This document shows, in pieces, positions 1 to 11,260 of a stretch of 64,000 bases of DNA. Source of the DNA: Harmothoe impar (Eukaryota > Annelida > Polychaeta > Phyllodocida > Polynoidae); NCBI GenBank assembly GCA_947462335.1, contig OX381707.1, positions 59,993,773 to 60,057,772 of the forward strand, written 5' to 3'. The position numbers and the translations under genes are program-made. How positions within the stretch are numbered: position 1 is the stretch's first letter; every line of letters starts with the position of its first letter. Under the pieces are notes generated by a model. The model was not told where the DNA came from. It searched no databases and saw only the letters and a program-made list of their open reading frames with translations.

Positions 1-867
1 TTACTACAGGAGTAATGAGCCGGGCGGGCTTGACTTAAAGCAGACCCAAATTTCAAGCCATAGCCAAGTCCTTGCTTGGAGGCCAGTGCCCCCCCCCCAT
101 TCTGCTCTATGGCATTCACCCAAAAGAACATTTCCAATCTATTGTTGAGTCCATTTTGATGAATTGTAACACTATTTCCCTCGCCATACCTTCAATTCTA
201 GGAATAGTAGTATTTTATTGCATTTGGTATTGAGGTCAGCAGGCAAGTTGCCAGATTACTGTGTACCAACTTCAAAATTTAATACATTTGTAAAGTCCCG
301 CCCATTGGCTAATAGCTCCAATAAAATAATTGATTTTATGTTCAGGAAGCATCGTTGCTCCCTCATAACTGTGACTATTTCTAATTAAATAAACCTGATA
401 TGATTAAACGTGGCACCTGAAACGTGTGCTTTTGACAAACACAGGGCTCTTATTCTGGCAGCAATAAAAATCACACCAAAGATTGTATGTGTGATTTACA
501 ACACGATTATGCACGTCTGTGTTAGCTCTCCTGGGTGCGAGGACAAACATTCTGGGTGCAATCTTAATCTCAAGTCTTAATCCCAAGAAACTATGCCATG
601 TCGCCTGTCGATTTTGGGAAATGGCTATGCCACCCTATCTGTTTAAAAAAATGCCCATGTCCCATGTCACTATCTATTATATTCCCCATGTTGCAGGTGA
701 CTAAACCCAAAAGTACCCATGTCACCATGTCCGATTTAGTGTTCCAGCCCAATTTAGTATTCCCTCATAAATGATCTATGGACCTTGTTTATACATCCTT
801 CTAATTACCTTGTAAGTCCCCCTGGTAGTTTTATCACAAGCCTATTCAGGTAGAATTAAAGAATGCC

Positions 868-1050
868 TTAGGCAGTGATCTTTTTTTTTACAACAAGGGG
901 GAGGGGGAGTGAAATTTCACACGTTTTTTCCCACCTCTTCCTCTAAAATGTGTCGAATATTATTATCTTCGCATGTTAGGATCGCTAAAATCGGGGTTGA
1001 CATTTTTTACCCCCTCACCCCATTGTTTAAAAAAATGATCATTCCCTTAA
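868..1050. mobile_element. Short MITE, TTAGG-AGTGATC family, copy 1
   Basis: The left end reads TTAGGCAGTGATC followed by a T run and ACAACAAGGGGGAGGGGG. The right end reads TTTAAAAAAATGATCATTCCCTTAA, which is the approximate inverse. A second copy with the same two ends and a G-rich/C-rich interior lies at 49397-49602. Two copies with shared ends and diverged middles argue for a non-autonomous inverted-repeat transposon, not chance. The superfamily is not determined. Confidence 0.55.
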
Positions 1051-1593
1051 AAGTGCAGCTCTAGGTCATGATTACTCGCAGGCAACAAACAGTAGTAAGG
1101 CATGAATGCATCCCAGTGGGCAAAGATCATTACATCAACGTTGACTACTGGTTGATCAAGGTTAGCGGTAGTTACACACTGCCCTTCATTAAGAAAAAGG
1201 GGGAACATTTGTCTCCTAAACGCCACCCCCCATATCCACAATTAAACAAATTTACATGAATGTAATAGCCAGCCTGTCTGGATTCCCTAAAATTGACCAA
1301 AAAAAGGTAAAAATACGGAATTTTCTTCAAGATTGTATCAAAAAAACGTCGGGTGACCTAAAACAAACCTTCTTTTTTGGCCTAACAGAAAAGACAACTT
1401 TCTAACGCGGGCCCTAACGACATCGGCATACCCTTGAAATCAGATTCACGTCCTGGTCTGATGAAGACCTGAAAGTTCCCTGTGTATCCTCTTTATCAAA
1501 GACAATTGATATTTTCCCTTTACTTTACTCTTTATCAAAGACGTTTCTGGTTAAATCAGTCTAACATCCCATTTTACCATGATTAGGCCCCCT

Positions 1594-1701
1594 CCCAGTG
1601 GGCACAAAATTCAGCTCAACATTGAATCAATGCTGAATCAACATTGAATCAACATTTACAACCACCTTTCAATGGTGATTCAATGTCCTGTGCCCACTGG
1701 G
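1594..1701. mobile_element. 108-bp MITE with CCCAGTGGGCAC inverted ends
   Basis: The perfect 12-bp terminal inverted repeat is CCCAGTGGGCAC at 1594-1605 and GTGCCCACTGGG at 1690-1701. The interior repeats the motif ATTGAATCAACATT several times. Compact length and exact inverted ends fit a MITE. A diverged relative begins near 1112. Confidence 0.7.
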
Positions 1702-3510
1702 CTATAGGTATTCATAATGACGTCACACAATGAGTCGGGCGGCGGCACTGACCACAGCAGTGCCACCCGGCCATTGACCTTTACACATTTTATAAAGTCA
1801 CGTTCCAAACATGTGACACCTTTGAGGAAACACCGACTGTCGGCCATTTGCAATTATGTCTTCTCTGTTCCTATGACCGTTTGGAAAAGGTTGCTGAGAT
1901 AAAACCACCATCCCAAATGAATTGAGGAAGGTGGGGGAGGAGATTTTTTGTATCTCATTATCTACAGACTTTTGATTTTTTTTGAGATAATGACTTAATC
2001 ATGATGATGAATAATCGTGTAATGCGGATGAAGAGGTCATGGAAGTAAAGAGATGTCATAGGCCTATGCCAAAATGGACCATGCCTAAAATCGTAATGTT
2101 TTACGATCTTAGCCCAAATGGAAATAATTTTGGTTGAGAAAATCATGTTACAAAAATTGCAAAATTAGTACATCCGATGACTGGGGCTCTACCCATGAGA
2201 AACATTTAAATGACCCCATCCCCTGAATATTACACAGTAACAGTGTTCGGGCCACATTTAACGGTAAGTAAGATTTGGAATTTGAGCAAAAAGAAAATCG
2301 GATATAGACACTTAACAATATAATATAATATTATTCTAGAACATACTTTGGTTGTTTCCTCTCATAGGTGTATATGAATATATAATGAAGATATACCCGT
2401 CTCTACCACATGTCCACACAGTTAAGATATAATACATTGATATTATGGGCCAAGGGGACCAAAATCATCTCAGCATATTCCAATGGGCCCATACAACATG
2501 GTAAGCTGTAATGGGCTCTATTACGCAATTTTGATATCGCATCGAAGAAATTCTCGTGAAATCTGGCACAAACCGTATCCAAATACCCTGGTAGTAAAAG
2601 TTCAGCGACATTTAGTACATATCAATGGTTACAATGTACCATTTATTTATATTCATTTCATAAGCCTTTAATCGCGCAATGAAGCCGCCATGCCATTGCT
2701 GGTTGCTTGAGATCATGGCTGATCAATTGGAAAATCGTGTTGAACATATCTTATCTTGGGCCTATACAGTAAAGAGAGAGAGAGAAACTAAAAGTATTTT
2801 GTGAATTTTGATAGCCCTTAACATTTATTTTCTAATGATTAATTCTAGAGTAATAAGGCCCGATCAGACTATGAGCGTAGAATCGTTATTATTTCCACGA
2901 TTTTGAAAAGTCGTACAGTGCGTTTAATAAACGTACACCTAACTGATGTTTGTTCCAGCTTTTTTTTATTCTATCGTTATATAGAAAATTTTGTGTAGTC
3001 TGATATCCGTAGTCCTACTGGTAGATGGAGATGATAACCGGACATTGCCATGACAGTTGACATTTCCATATACTGCTTACATCTCTTTGAGGAAACGAAC
3101 TTTTGTATCGAGTAAAATTTTCTAATTCCGAACAGCAAATAATTTCAGAAGATATCCTGCTACCCTTTCAGGAATATTACATTTTGTAATTACTAGATAA
3201 CACGGATAAAAGCAGGGGTGTCCGGAAATAGGTAGTGTCCGGGATCTTAGGGACTTCCCTCTATGTGAAAGAGTCTGAGAGGGAAAGGGTCACCCAATAA
3301 AATTGTAGAGAGTATTCTCCCTGATAAATTGAACAGCGTCCCATGATTATGTGATGCTTTTGCAGAATATCAAACTACAACTACTGTGACTTCTTACCCC
3401 TACTTTACACAACCACTGAATGCCTTGTTTTGGTATATCCGTAAAACAAAACTACTGTGACATAACATACGTCTTCTTCCAATGACGTAACAATGTGGTA
3501 TAAGAGAAGT

Positions 3511-6500
3511 AGTCCAGGAGCTGGTCAGGATATATCTCCCGAAGAGGCCGAGCTGTTTAAGGGTGCTATCTAGACCCAAAAATCATGCCGATTCCAAAAA
3601 GTGTCCTCTTGGTCATGGGAACCCGAGCTTATGGTCTGAAAATTGACAATTTTCAAAATAAGTGAAAAAAACAAAAAAATGTTTGAAAATATGAAATAAA
3701 GCAAAATATGCACTGTTCATCCAAACACCACTTGGCTTTGAGTTACATACATGTAACCATTGTCAGTTGTCACAACGTTGGATAGTTATTCGACCTTGAC
3801 CTACTTACAGAGGTCAAAAGTCCAAAATATGCTTTTTTCGCTTTTTTCTTCACGTGTCATGGTATTTTCAATTGTTCACACATATAAATAACGCCTGATG
3901 AATAGGGAAAACCAATCAAAGGATGGTAGAATGATTTTGATTTGTTATAGCATTCATAAAAAGAGTGCAAATACTGGTTAAGTGTCAAAGAGCCAACCTG
4001 GCTAACGCACATTCAAATCATACTCACCCAGGTACAACTAGGGTGTCTCGGGTAAGCCATATCTAGCATATTCAATATGACCTTAAATTATTGTGTGACC
4101 TTGACCTACTTCCACAGGTCAAACCTCACAAATTTGCATTACATGGCCCTTATGTGGTGATGTACCATTCTGCATCATAATGCTATACCTCTCAGAGGTG
4201 TACCAGCTTAGCCGGATCAGTCCTGATCCAAATTGGCTGGTATTACCCGGTGCAACACTGCCTGGTTACTAACCCAGCCCGGGTCACTTCACACGGCCCG
4301 GGCTACCCGCCCAGCATGGCTGCAACTAGATCTGCGCAGTTTCTTCTGCATGCTCAGCCCGTGTGGCCAACCCGGCCAGTACGGCCAGGGTCGCCACCAT
4401 TGGCGGCCTGCTATATAAGGCAGGCCTCTGGCAGTTCCCACTGGGAGCTCCACCTATGAGGAGACTCACTGAGACCTCTTAGGGAGTTAGCTACTGAAAA
4501 CTCCAATGACAAAACCTTGGTCTGGACTCTGCTCCCCAGATGAACGCTCCTCCCTTCTCATCTATCTTCATACGCTGAATAAAGAAGGCTCTTTACAACT
4601 GTACAACCACCTGTGTTTGTTCCTTGAGAAGGTAGCTGCAAGTTATATGATTCTTTCAGTTCCCTAGTAGTCAGATACTTGGACGGTTCGCTGACAGTCC
4701 CTAGTCTTAGCCTACCCACCCAAGTATTGGGATCACTACACTTAACTGTATAGAAAGTGAAGAAATGATATATGTGTGCTCTCTTTCTAGAGTTATTCCT
4801 TGTTCATTCAATAACATCTCATAATGACTTACCCCTTTGATTTCCATTGTTGGAGACCCCAAACCCCATTCATATGAACCCTGATCAACCCAAACCAGGT
4901 GACATGCTTGCAGGATGCTGCTGGAATGAGGAGAGTGCTGCTTATTTGCCTATTATAGTTTTCACCAAAGAACAGTCTGATCCATCCTTCCACCAAACCA
5001 GCAAGCAGGGACTACTGTTTCAAAGTAAGTAAGTACATTAACGTAAGTTGTGAAAACGTGTTATTACAATTGGCATTGTGGTAGGTGCTTCCTGGGACAT
5101 TACACTGCAGATTTAAATACCATTCTTCGCTTGATTGGGAACCCTCTTGGAGTATGTGTGTGTATAATAGATATCTGTAGGTCATAGGCAGGGCCAATTT
5201 CCAGTGGGGCTCTAGACTGTTCAAACCATGTCTGTTTTAGAGCACACACATATCGCCAGTGACGTTATCTCATTGCAGGTTCATCATGACATTGTCAGTG
5301 ATATCATGACAATGACATCATTATAGACATCATAACATCATTATTGACATCATGATGGCATAGGTGATATCAACAATTCCATTATGGACAGTTTGCAATG
5401 GCAATAACCTGTTAAATTGTTCCGTTATTGATAGTTCTCAGTGTGAACTATCAATAAAGGAATTTACAGGTTATTTCCTATTTATCTGGAAATTGGCCCT
5501 GCCTATCACCTACAGATATCTATTATATACACACACACTCCAAGAGGCCTAATAGGGTGCCCAATCTAGTGGAGAATGGTATTTATGTACCAAGTAGCAC
5601 CTAGCACAATGCCAAACATGTTTTCACAACCTATTTATACTAACTTTGAAACAGTAGTCCCTGCTTGGGCAAATTATCAGCACTCTCCTCATTCCAGTAG
5701 CATCTTACAAGCATGACACCTGGATTGGGCTGATCAGGGTTCATACGAATGGGGTTTGGGGTCTCCAACAATGAAATCAAAAGGGGAAGTCAATATAATT
5801 CTATCAAATTATGGGAATGGAATTTTATTGAATGAACAAGGAATAACACTAGAAAGAGAGCACACACATTATCATGTCTTCACTTTCTAAGTAAGGGTCA
5901 TGTATTGCAAGTGAGGTTTGACCTGTGGAAGTAGGTCAAGGTCACACAATAATTTAAGGTCATATTGAATATGCTAGATATGGCTTACCCGAGACACCCT
6001 AGTGGTACCTGGGTGAGTATAATTTGAATGTGCGTTAGCCAGGTTGGCTCTTTGACACTTAACCAGTATTTGCACTCTTTTTATGAATGCTATAACAAAT
6101 CAAAATCATTCTACCATCCTTTGATTGGTTTTCCCTATTCATCAGGCGTTATTTATATGTGTGAACAATTGAAAATACCATGACACGTGAAGAAAAAAGC
6201 GAAAAAAGCATATTTTGGACTTTTGACCTCTGTAAGTAGGTCAAGGTCAAATAACTATCCAACGTTGTGACAACTGACAATGGTTACATGTATGTAACTC
6301 AAAGCCAAGTGGTGTTTGGATGAACAGTGCATGTTTTGCTTTATTTCATATTTTCAAACATTTTTTTGTTTTTTTCACTTATTTTGAAAATGGTCAATTT
6401 TCAGACCATAAGTACGGGTTCCCGTGACCAAGAAGACACTTTTTGGAATCGGCATGATTTTTGGGTCTAGATAGCACCCTTAAACAGCTCGGCCTCTTCG

Positions 6501-6529
6501 GGAGATATATCCTGACCAGCTCCTGGACT
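3511..6529. mobile_element. Large foldback element with ~1 kb inverted arms
   Basis: The left end AGTCCAGGAGCTGGTCAGGA at 3511 is matched exactly, inverted, by the sequence ending at 6529. Homology continues inward for roughly 1 kb per arm: left arm about 3511-5215, right arm about 5480-6529. The left arm is longer only because a 588-bp solo LTR sits in it at 4153-4740. The loop (about 5216-5480) is AT-rich with GACATCAT-type short repeats. No transposase frame is visible. The arms differ by scattered substitutions and small indels, so the element is not brand new. I did not find a clear target-site duplication. A P/Galileo-like or other foldback transposon is possible; the superfamily is unknown. 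Confidence 0.85.
4153..4740 (+). mobile_element. Solo LTR of a retrovirus-like retrotransposon
   Basis: The insert begins TGTGGTGAT and ends ATCACTACA, imperfect inverted termini of the TG...CA type, and is flanked by a 4-bp direct repeat CTTA (4149-4152 and 4741-4744). Inside are a TATA box (CTATATAAGG near 4410) and a polyadenylation signal (AATAAA near 4577), in the order expected for a U3-R-U5 LTR read on the plus strand. The opposite arm of the surrounding foldback lacks it, giving an independent empty site. No gag/pol is present, so this is a solo LTR left by recombination between two LTRs. The short frames in it are not genes. Confidence 0.85.
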
Positions 6530-9464
6530 AAAGGTGCTAAGTAGGCATATTCTTACTTGCCATTGAGGAGCCATCGATTATCAAGTTATAAAATAGTGTA
6601 ACCTAGGTCCACGTGGTCAACCCAGTTAGGAATCTATTAGCGAGCAATATGATTATCACACTGATTATCAGCTTGGGGAAAATGATGCATTCACCCACTA
6701 CAAGTTAGCGACTTATTATTACATGTTTTGTAACTGGGATGACATTGATTTTGGTACACGCTGATGTAGTAATAAGGTCTCATAATTATAAAACATATCC
6801 TACTATGGAGGTGGGGTGCTCAAAATCATTATTTACCATACTAATTGTGCTTGATGCTTAGCCTTCATGATGGGTTGGGGGCGGGGGTACGCCAGTATTC
6901 TTCAGAGAAAGGGGGCGCAGGAGGGGGGGGATCAGGTCAGGAAAGGAGTATACATGTACTTAAGAGGGGGGGGGGGTGTCACTCTTATGCGTACATAGTG
7001 CAACATGGGGGTGGGGGGGGGGTCTATTTTCTGGGGAAATATGCGTACATACTTTATGGAAGCCCTCCCCAGCCAACAGAAACATTTTACATCAAAATAA
7101 CGTTTTCAACGTTACGTTTGGTCATATTAAATAAGGAGCCATAGAGAAACGTACTGAAATGTTTCACTGAAATGTTGTATAACGTTTTTTTTCGTTTACT
7201 GGGAATGCCGAACTCACCGAAAGCTCTTCCTGTCAACAAATTGGCATGGCAGTTCAATTTTCTAAACAGTGCCGTGAAGAGGAAGTATAATTAGCGTGAC
7301 GTGCACATGTGACTTATACAACATGTATATATATGGCGGGGGATTCCATGGTGATATATAACTGAAGGAAATGAAATGAAAAGCTCACACATCAGTCACA
7401 ACATCGATCACGTTTCTGACTTATTGGAATGCCTTGTGGTGTTATCAGGCGATGATAAATGATTTTTAACAAAAAAATATCCATTCCTGTACACATATAT
7501 TACTTCCTCAATTTAATTATTTTCCTTGAACTCACACTGCTATGGATAACTGGCAGATTGCGTTTATGGTAAATATGGGTAATATCGCGCACCTAGTGAC
7601 AATATTACCCATGCAAATGTTCTTCACCAGTCTAGTGCATTGCCATTAAGAATACTTTTTATATGTGATTTAAACCTGTTCCTGCTACAACATGGACTAT
7701 TGCTATTTTTTCTATTCAGCTTATTTCTCATTTCATATTAATTACCTATTACACTACGTGTTACTCTCTTAATAAATATGCTGTCGGCGCGGGTCCAAAG
7801 AAATGCTGTGTCGCCTCACCTCACTGGATAGAGGAAACTAAGAAATGCTTTTGATTGATTTTCTATAGCAACTGATATGGAAAATCAACGAGGAAGAGTA
7901 GGAAAAGTGATATAGCTGATATTTCAGAATTGAATACAGAAATCACCACTCCTGCTGACATGTCTTCACCGACAAAGATACAGAATACTCAAAACCTCAA
8001 ATTACATGTAAAATTCAATTCTAATATTAGCATTTTTGAATTGGGCCTTATTGTCAATAATAACTATGATCCCCCTCACATGCTGAAAATAAGTTATTTC
8101 TCTGTTTTCTCTGCCCCATTTGAACCTGGCGAGTGACTCACCAGGACCGGCCCATGTGCCGTTCACCTTCCCTAATTGTTGACGAGGGACAGTCTGACCT
8201 ATAGTACTAAAGGTGGCAAGGATGTCAAAGGTGATCAGCTGGCCACTGTCAGTAAGCAAACAAGTGTGAACTTTGTGGATCCCAAATTGAACGAGAAAAC
8301 ATGATCAACTTATTTTGCAATTTTCAAAGGGGAATTTGATGGAGAATCATGCAAGATGGTGAGTAAGCCAGAGGCAATAGAATTAGGCCCACCATAGAAT
8401 TGCCACGTGGAATTACATGGGAATTAAGGTTACAATTGATGAGTCAAAGGGTTCCGAGGCACTGGTATTCTGACATTAGTCAGTACTGGCTAGCTGTCAC
8501 TATAGTGAATAACCTCAGCAATGACCAACTCACCTTAGTCTTTCCATTTCTAGGAGCATTCACATGTTTTCAGCGGAAACTGTGCGTTACTATCACACCA
8601 TATTCCTGTTGGTGAACTAACAGTAGGCCTGGGAGATATTCACTTTAAAGCATAGTCATGTATTCCACGTAGATAGGCCCTATAGTGCTCAGCACAAAAC
8701 TAGAACAGCTAATTGTCACACAACTGACATTTAGTTTCTGTCTAGGTAGACGCTAATTAGATATTAACCTGGATGCTCTCTAAGACGTGTGTCGGGCAGA
8801 CCCTCTAGATCAGATCACTGACGGCTGTCACAGGACTTGAGCTGTTTACTCAATGTCGGAACCTTTCACCTTCACAACAGCACCAGCGATATTGATTTGA
8901 TTTGATTTGATTTGAATTTCTTTTAATTATTCTGGCAGGAGTGCACTGGCCTGGTAGAGGGGTTAATACAAACACCAGCATTTTCCGATGAGCGGATTTA
9001 GTTAAGGCAATTAAACCTTATGCGTAGTTATGGATAAGTGTTATAACAAGAAAATACACCTTTAGATGTATGTTTCTGTTATGTATATACCTTACCTGGA
9101 TTTTTTATAAAGGTGAAATAGTGTTAGAATTATCGATGAACCTAATAACCCATTGGTCAGGAGAAGGTTAGTATACAGGTTTGGACATGGAAGGAGAGAA
9201 GGAGGGGATATAACCCATCCTATATATTAGAAATGGGTTGAAAGGAAAATGATTAAGGGATTCTTGGTCTTATGGAATCTGAATATATCTAGTTACATAT
9301 ATCTAAATGTATAAAGGCCTATTTATGCTGGTTGTTTCATCAGAAACACACACCCATATGTAGGTATATATATATGCAAAGGGGTTCGTTGTATGATGGT
9401 ATTCCTAAAATAACCCTGGGTAGTTAACATATTCTTCCTTGTGACTTGTAAAAAGGAAATAGAC
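6530..9464. other. Intergenic DNA with G-rich repeat and TTTGA microsatellite
   Basis: I see no supported gene. Positions about 6855-7065 contain a G-rich repeat whose inverted relative lies at 16285-16480; both carry the phrase CATAAAGTATG next to poly-C/poly-G and GTTGCA(C). At 8894-8915 there are four tandem copies of TTTGA, a type of tail often seen at LINE 3' ends. Near 8125-8140 the phrase CTGGCGAGTGACTCACCAG belongs to a short palindrome family described in the findings. Confidence 0.55.
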
Positions 9465-10910
9465 TGCCTGGCTCCTCACCCTGATATGACCATGGGGTGT
9501 TCATATCCTTTACTAAGTTGAATCCAATTTCGGCAAAGAATGTGTATATGAAGTCTGCTGTGTCTTTGTCTTGTACTGGGGTGTTATCCTTTTTATCAAC
9601 TAGGTTAAACTTGTTTGAGGGGCTAGTTCACTAATAGCTTTCCAATAATTCTTTGGTTCTTTTTTGTTATTATTAAATGCGTGTTGGTAATAACCCTGTC
9701 TTGCATGCCCCACTTGCTAATCCTTGGAGGTAGTATGAGATCCCACCATCATCAATGTCTTGTGTCCTTATATATTTATTTATTGCATAATTTCTATCTT
9801 TAATTAATGTGATAATATGTCCATCAAGCCATGGCTTCATTTCCTACTTAAAATGGACCTTCTACCTGGGATAAGCTTTCCCCTGAATTCCAAGCCACCA
9901 TGAGGAAAGAGGTCTTTAAGAGAGAACTAAAGAAGAAATTAGGGACCAATTTAAAGGGAGTCAGAGAAAAGCTCCTGAAAGCACGACGAGGGCACTGACC
10001 AGCTCCCTCCCCCCCCCCACCAACCTACACCATCCCTCCCCCTCCCCCCACCCACCAGCCTACACCACCCCTCCCCCTCCCCCTACCCTCCAACCTTAAC
10101 TCCACCCCCTTTTCTTTTTCTTCTTCCTGGGGGGCCCTTTAGACTATACACCCATCCAAAGCGACTCCCACCTTCATCTATCTTGTATCTACCCATCATG
10201 TACATTTTTTCTTTATATTCATGTATGACTGTATATATCCTGTTTGTTCGGTTCGGTTTTTAGTCTGCCTCGGTTTGCAGCGAAAGTACTCACCTGTACC
10301 CTGATTCTTGATTATTTTTTAATGCCTAAATATAACTCTAATTAATCAATCCATAAGGGTGAGTCGGAAAATTAGTCCTGGAAGGCCATGTTGTACGGTA
10401 TGATGGCTAAATAAAAAATTTAAAAATTAAAAATTTTCTGCAGGGATATGCTCTCTTTCATGTAGACCATCTCATGATCAGCTTAGACCGAGTGTCAATA
10501 TGCCACTCGCCTTATTGTGAGGAGAGATAAGGTCTATAATAGTTGGTTCCCCATTCGGTTTAAAGTGTGTGAGGCCTTTATTAGTTGGTCCAGTCCTAAG
10601 GTGGTTGTGGTTTGTTTGAGCTTTTTCCCCATCCTCAATATTATCAATTTTGTAATTCATATTGGAATCTCCAACCATTATAACTTCATTAGTCCTATGA
10701 TATCGGAAAAAAATGGTTGAGCTTGTTGGTGATGATGTATGATGCTACATTTACTTTCTCTGATGGAAGTATATATACATTGAAAATGGACATTTTTTTC
10801 TTCTTACCTTTTTTAATCGTGAAAACGTGCATCTCAAGATCTTCTACACTGACACTGTAATCCAGAATAAAGATATCATCACGTACCCACCTTACGAAGA
10901 CCCTCCCTGT
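9465..10910 (-). pseudogene. Decayed LINE (endonuclease and pre-RT region), minus strand
   Basis: Reading the minus strand, 10910-10440 encodes remnants of an apurinic-type endonuclease: WVRDD, then a VYILPSE stretch, GDSNMNY in place of the usual GDFN, a TIIDLI segment and LS-DHEMVYMKES, where a frameshift splits the SDH motif. After a nested insertion, 9845-9465 continues with PWLDGHIITLIKDRN, then KEPKNYWKAI, and DKDTADFIYTFFAEIGFN ending in TPWSYQGE. These line up in order with the intact LINE at 35817-39341 (PWITDHILELIQDKD; DSKKFWRIING; DTPDFINNFFLNIG; VPWTYDG). Stops and frameshifts show it is dead. The catalytic reverse transcriptase core is missing. Confidence 0.75.
9849..10437 (+). 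mobile_element. 5'-truncated LINE 3' end nested in the older LINE
   Basis: A 44-codon open stretch at 9864-9998 ends with a TGA stop. It starts TWDKLSPEF and continues with KEVFKRELKKKL, the kind of sequence found at the C-terminus of LINE reverse transcriptases just after the W-N-x-L-P motif. It is followed by a C-rich then AT-rich untranslated stretch ending in an A-rich tail (about 10415-10437). Its orientation is opposite to the surrounding LINE and it splits that LINE between the endonuclease and the pre-RT region. So a severely 5'-truncated insertion landed in an older copy. The exact boundaries are approximate. Confidence 0.6.
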
Positions 10911-11159
10911 TAATATGGGCCCTACTATAATTATGTATTAATTACCTGCCTCCTCTCCCTTTCTTCTTCCGTCACCATGGCTTATGTCACTAAATGAATC
11001 CCTTAAAGGGTATCGCTACAAAAGTAGGTGCTGGAACCCTGTGGATGTCAGAGAAACAACATTGTACTATGTAGCTAGTGCTGCCCTCTCGTGGCATATG
11101 TCAATAAGAGATGTATGGAATAATAGCACAACAGTTCTTCAGATCTCCACCAGAATCTG

Positions 11160-11260
11160 TAGTGTAGTGGTTATGATGCCTGCTTTGCAATCAGAGGATC
11201 AGGAGTTCTATCCCTGAAGGTGCCATGACCTTTTCTCGAAAAAGGGTATAGTTATTCTTT
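11160..11260 (+). repeat. tRNA-derived SINE-like fragment
   Basis: Positions 11160-11220 resemble the internal promoter of a tRNA: an A-box-like GTAGTGTAGTGGTTATGATG, an anticodon-arm-like CTGCTTTGCAATCAG, and a B-box-like GGAGTTCTATCCC. The acceptor ends do not pair well and the B box lacks the canonical GGTTCGA, so I read it as a degenerate SINE head or tRNA pseudogene and not a working tRNA gene. A T- and G-rich stretch follows. Confidence 0.4.

Larger units (their letters stand above)
1..3510. other. Gene-poor AT-rich DNA with small MITEs
   Basis: I see no convincing coding exon here. Short open frames of about 60 codons lack recognisable domains. The stretch holds two small inverted-repeat elements (868-1050 and 1594-1701, listed separately). 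A diverged fragment at about 1112-1200 starts like the 1594 element (CCAGTGGGCA). A piece near 1288-1385 ends in the motif ACAAACCTTCTTTTTTGGCC, which belongs to a family seen in full at 47909-48357. Positions 519-590 resemble one terminus of the inverted-repeat element at 29438-29915 (GCTCTCC, then GAGGACAAAC). Confidence 0.6.

Noticed and set aside
4233..4459. Two overlapping frames at 4.2-4.5 kb
   Set aside because: They lie inside the solo LTR (TATA box, AATAAA, TG...CA ends).
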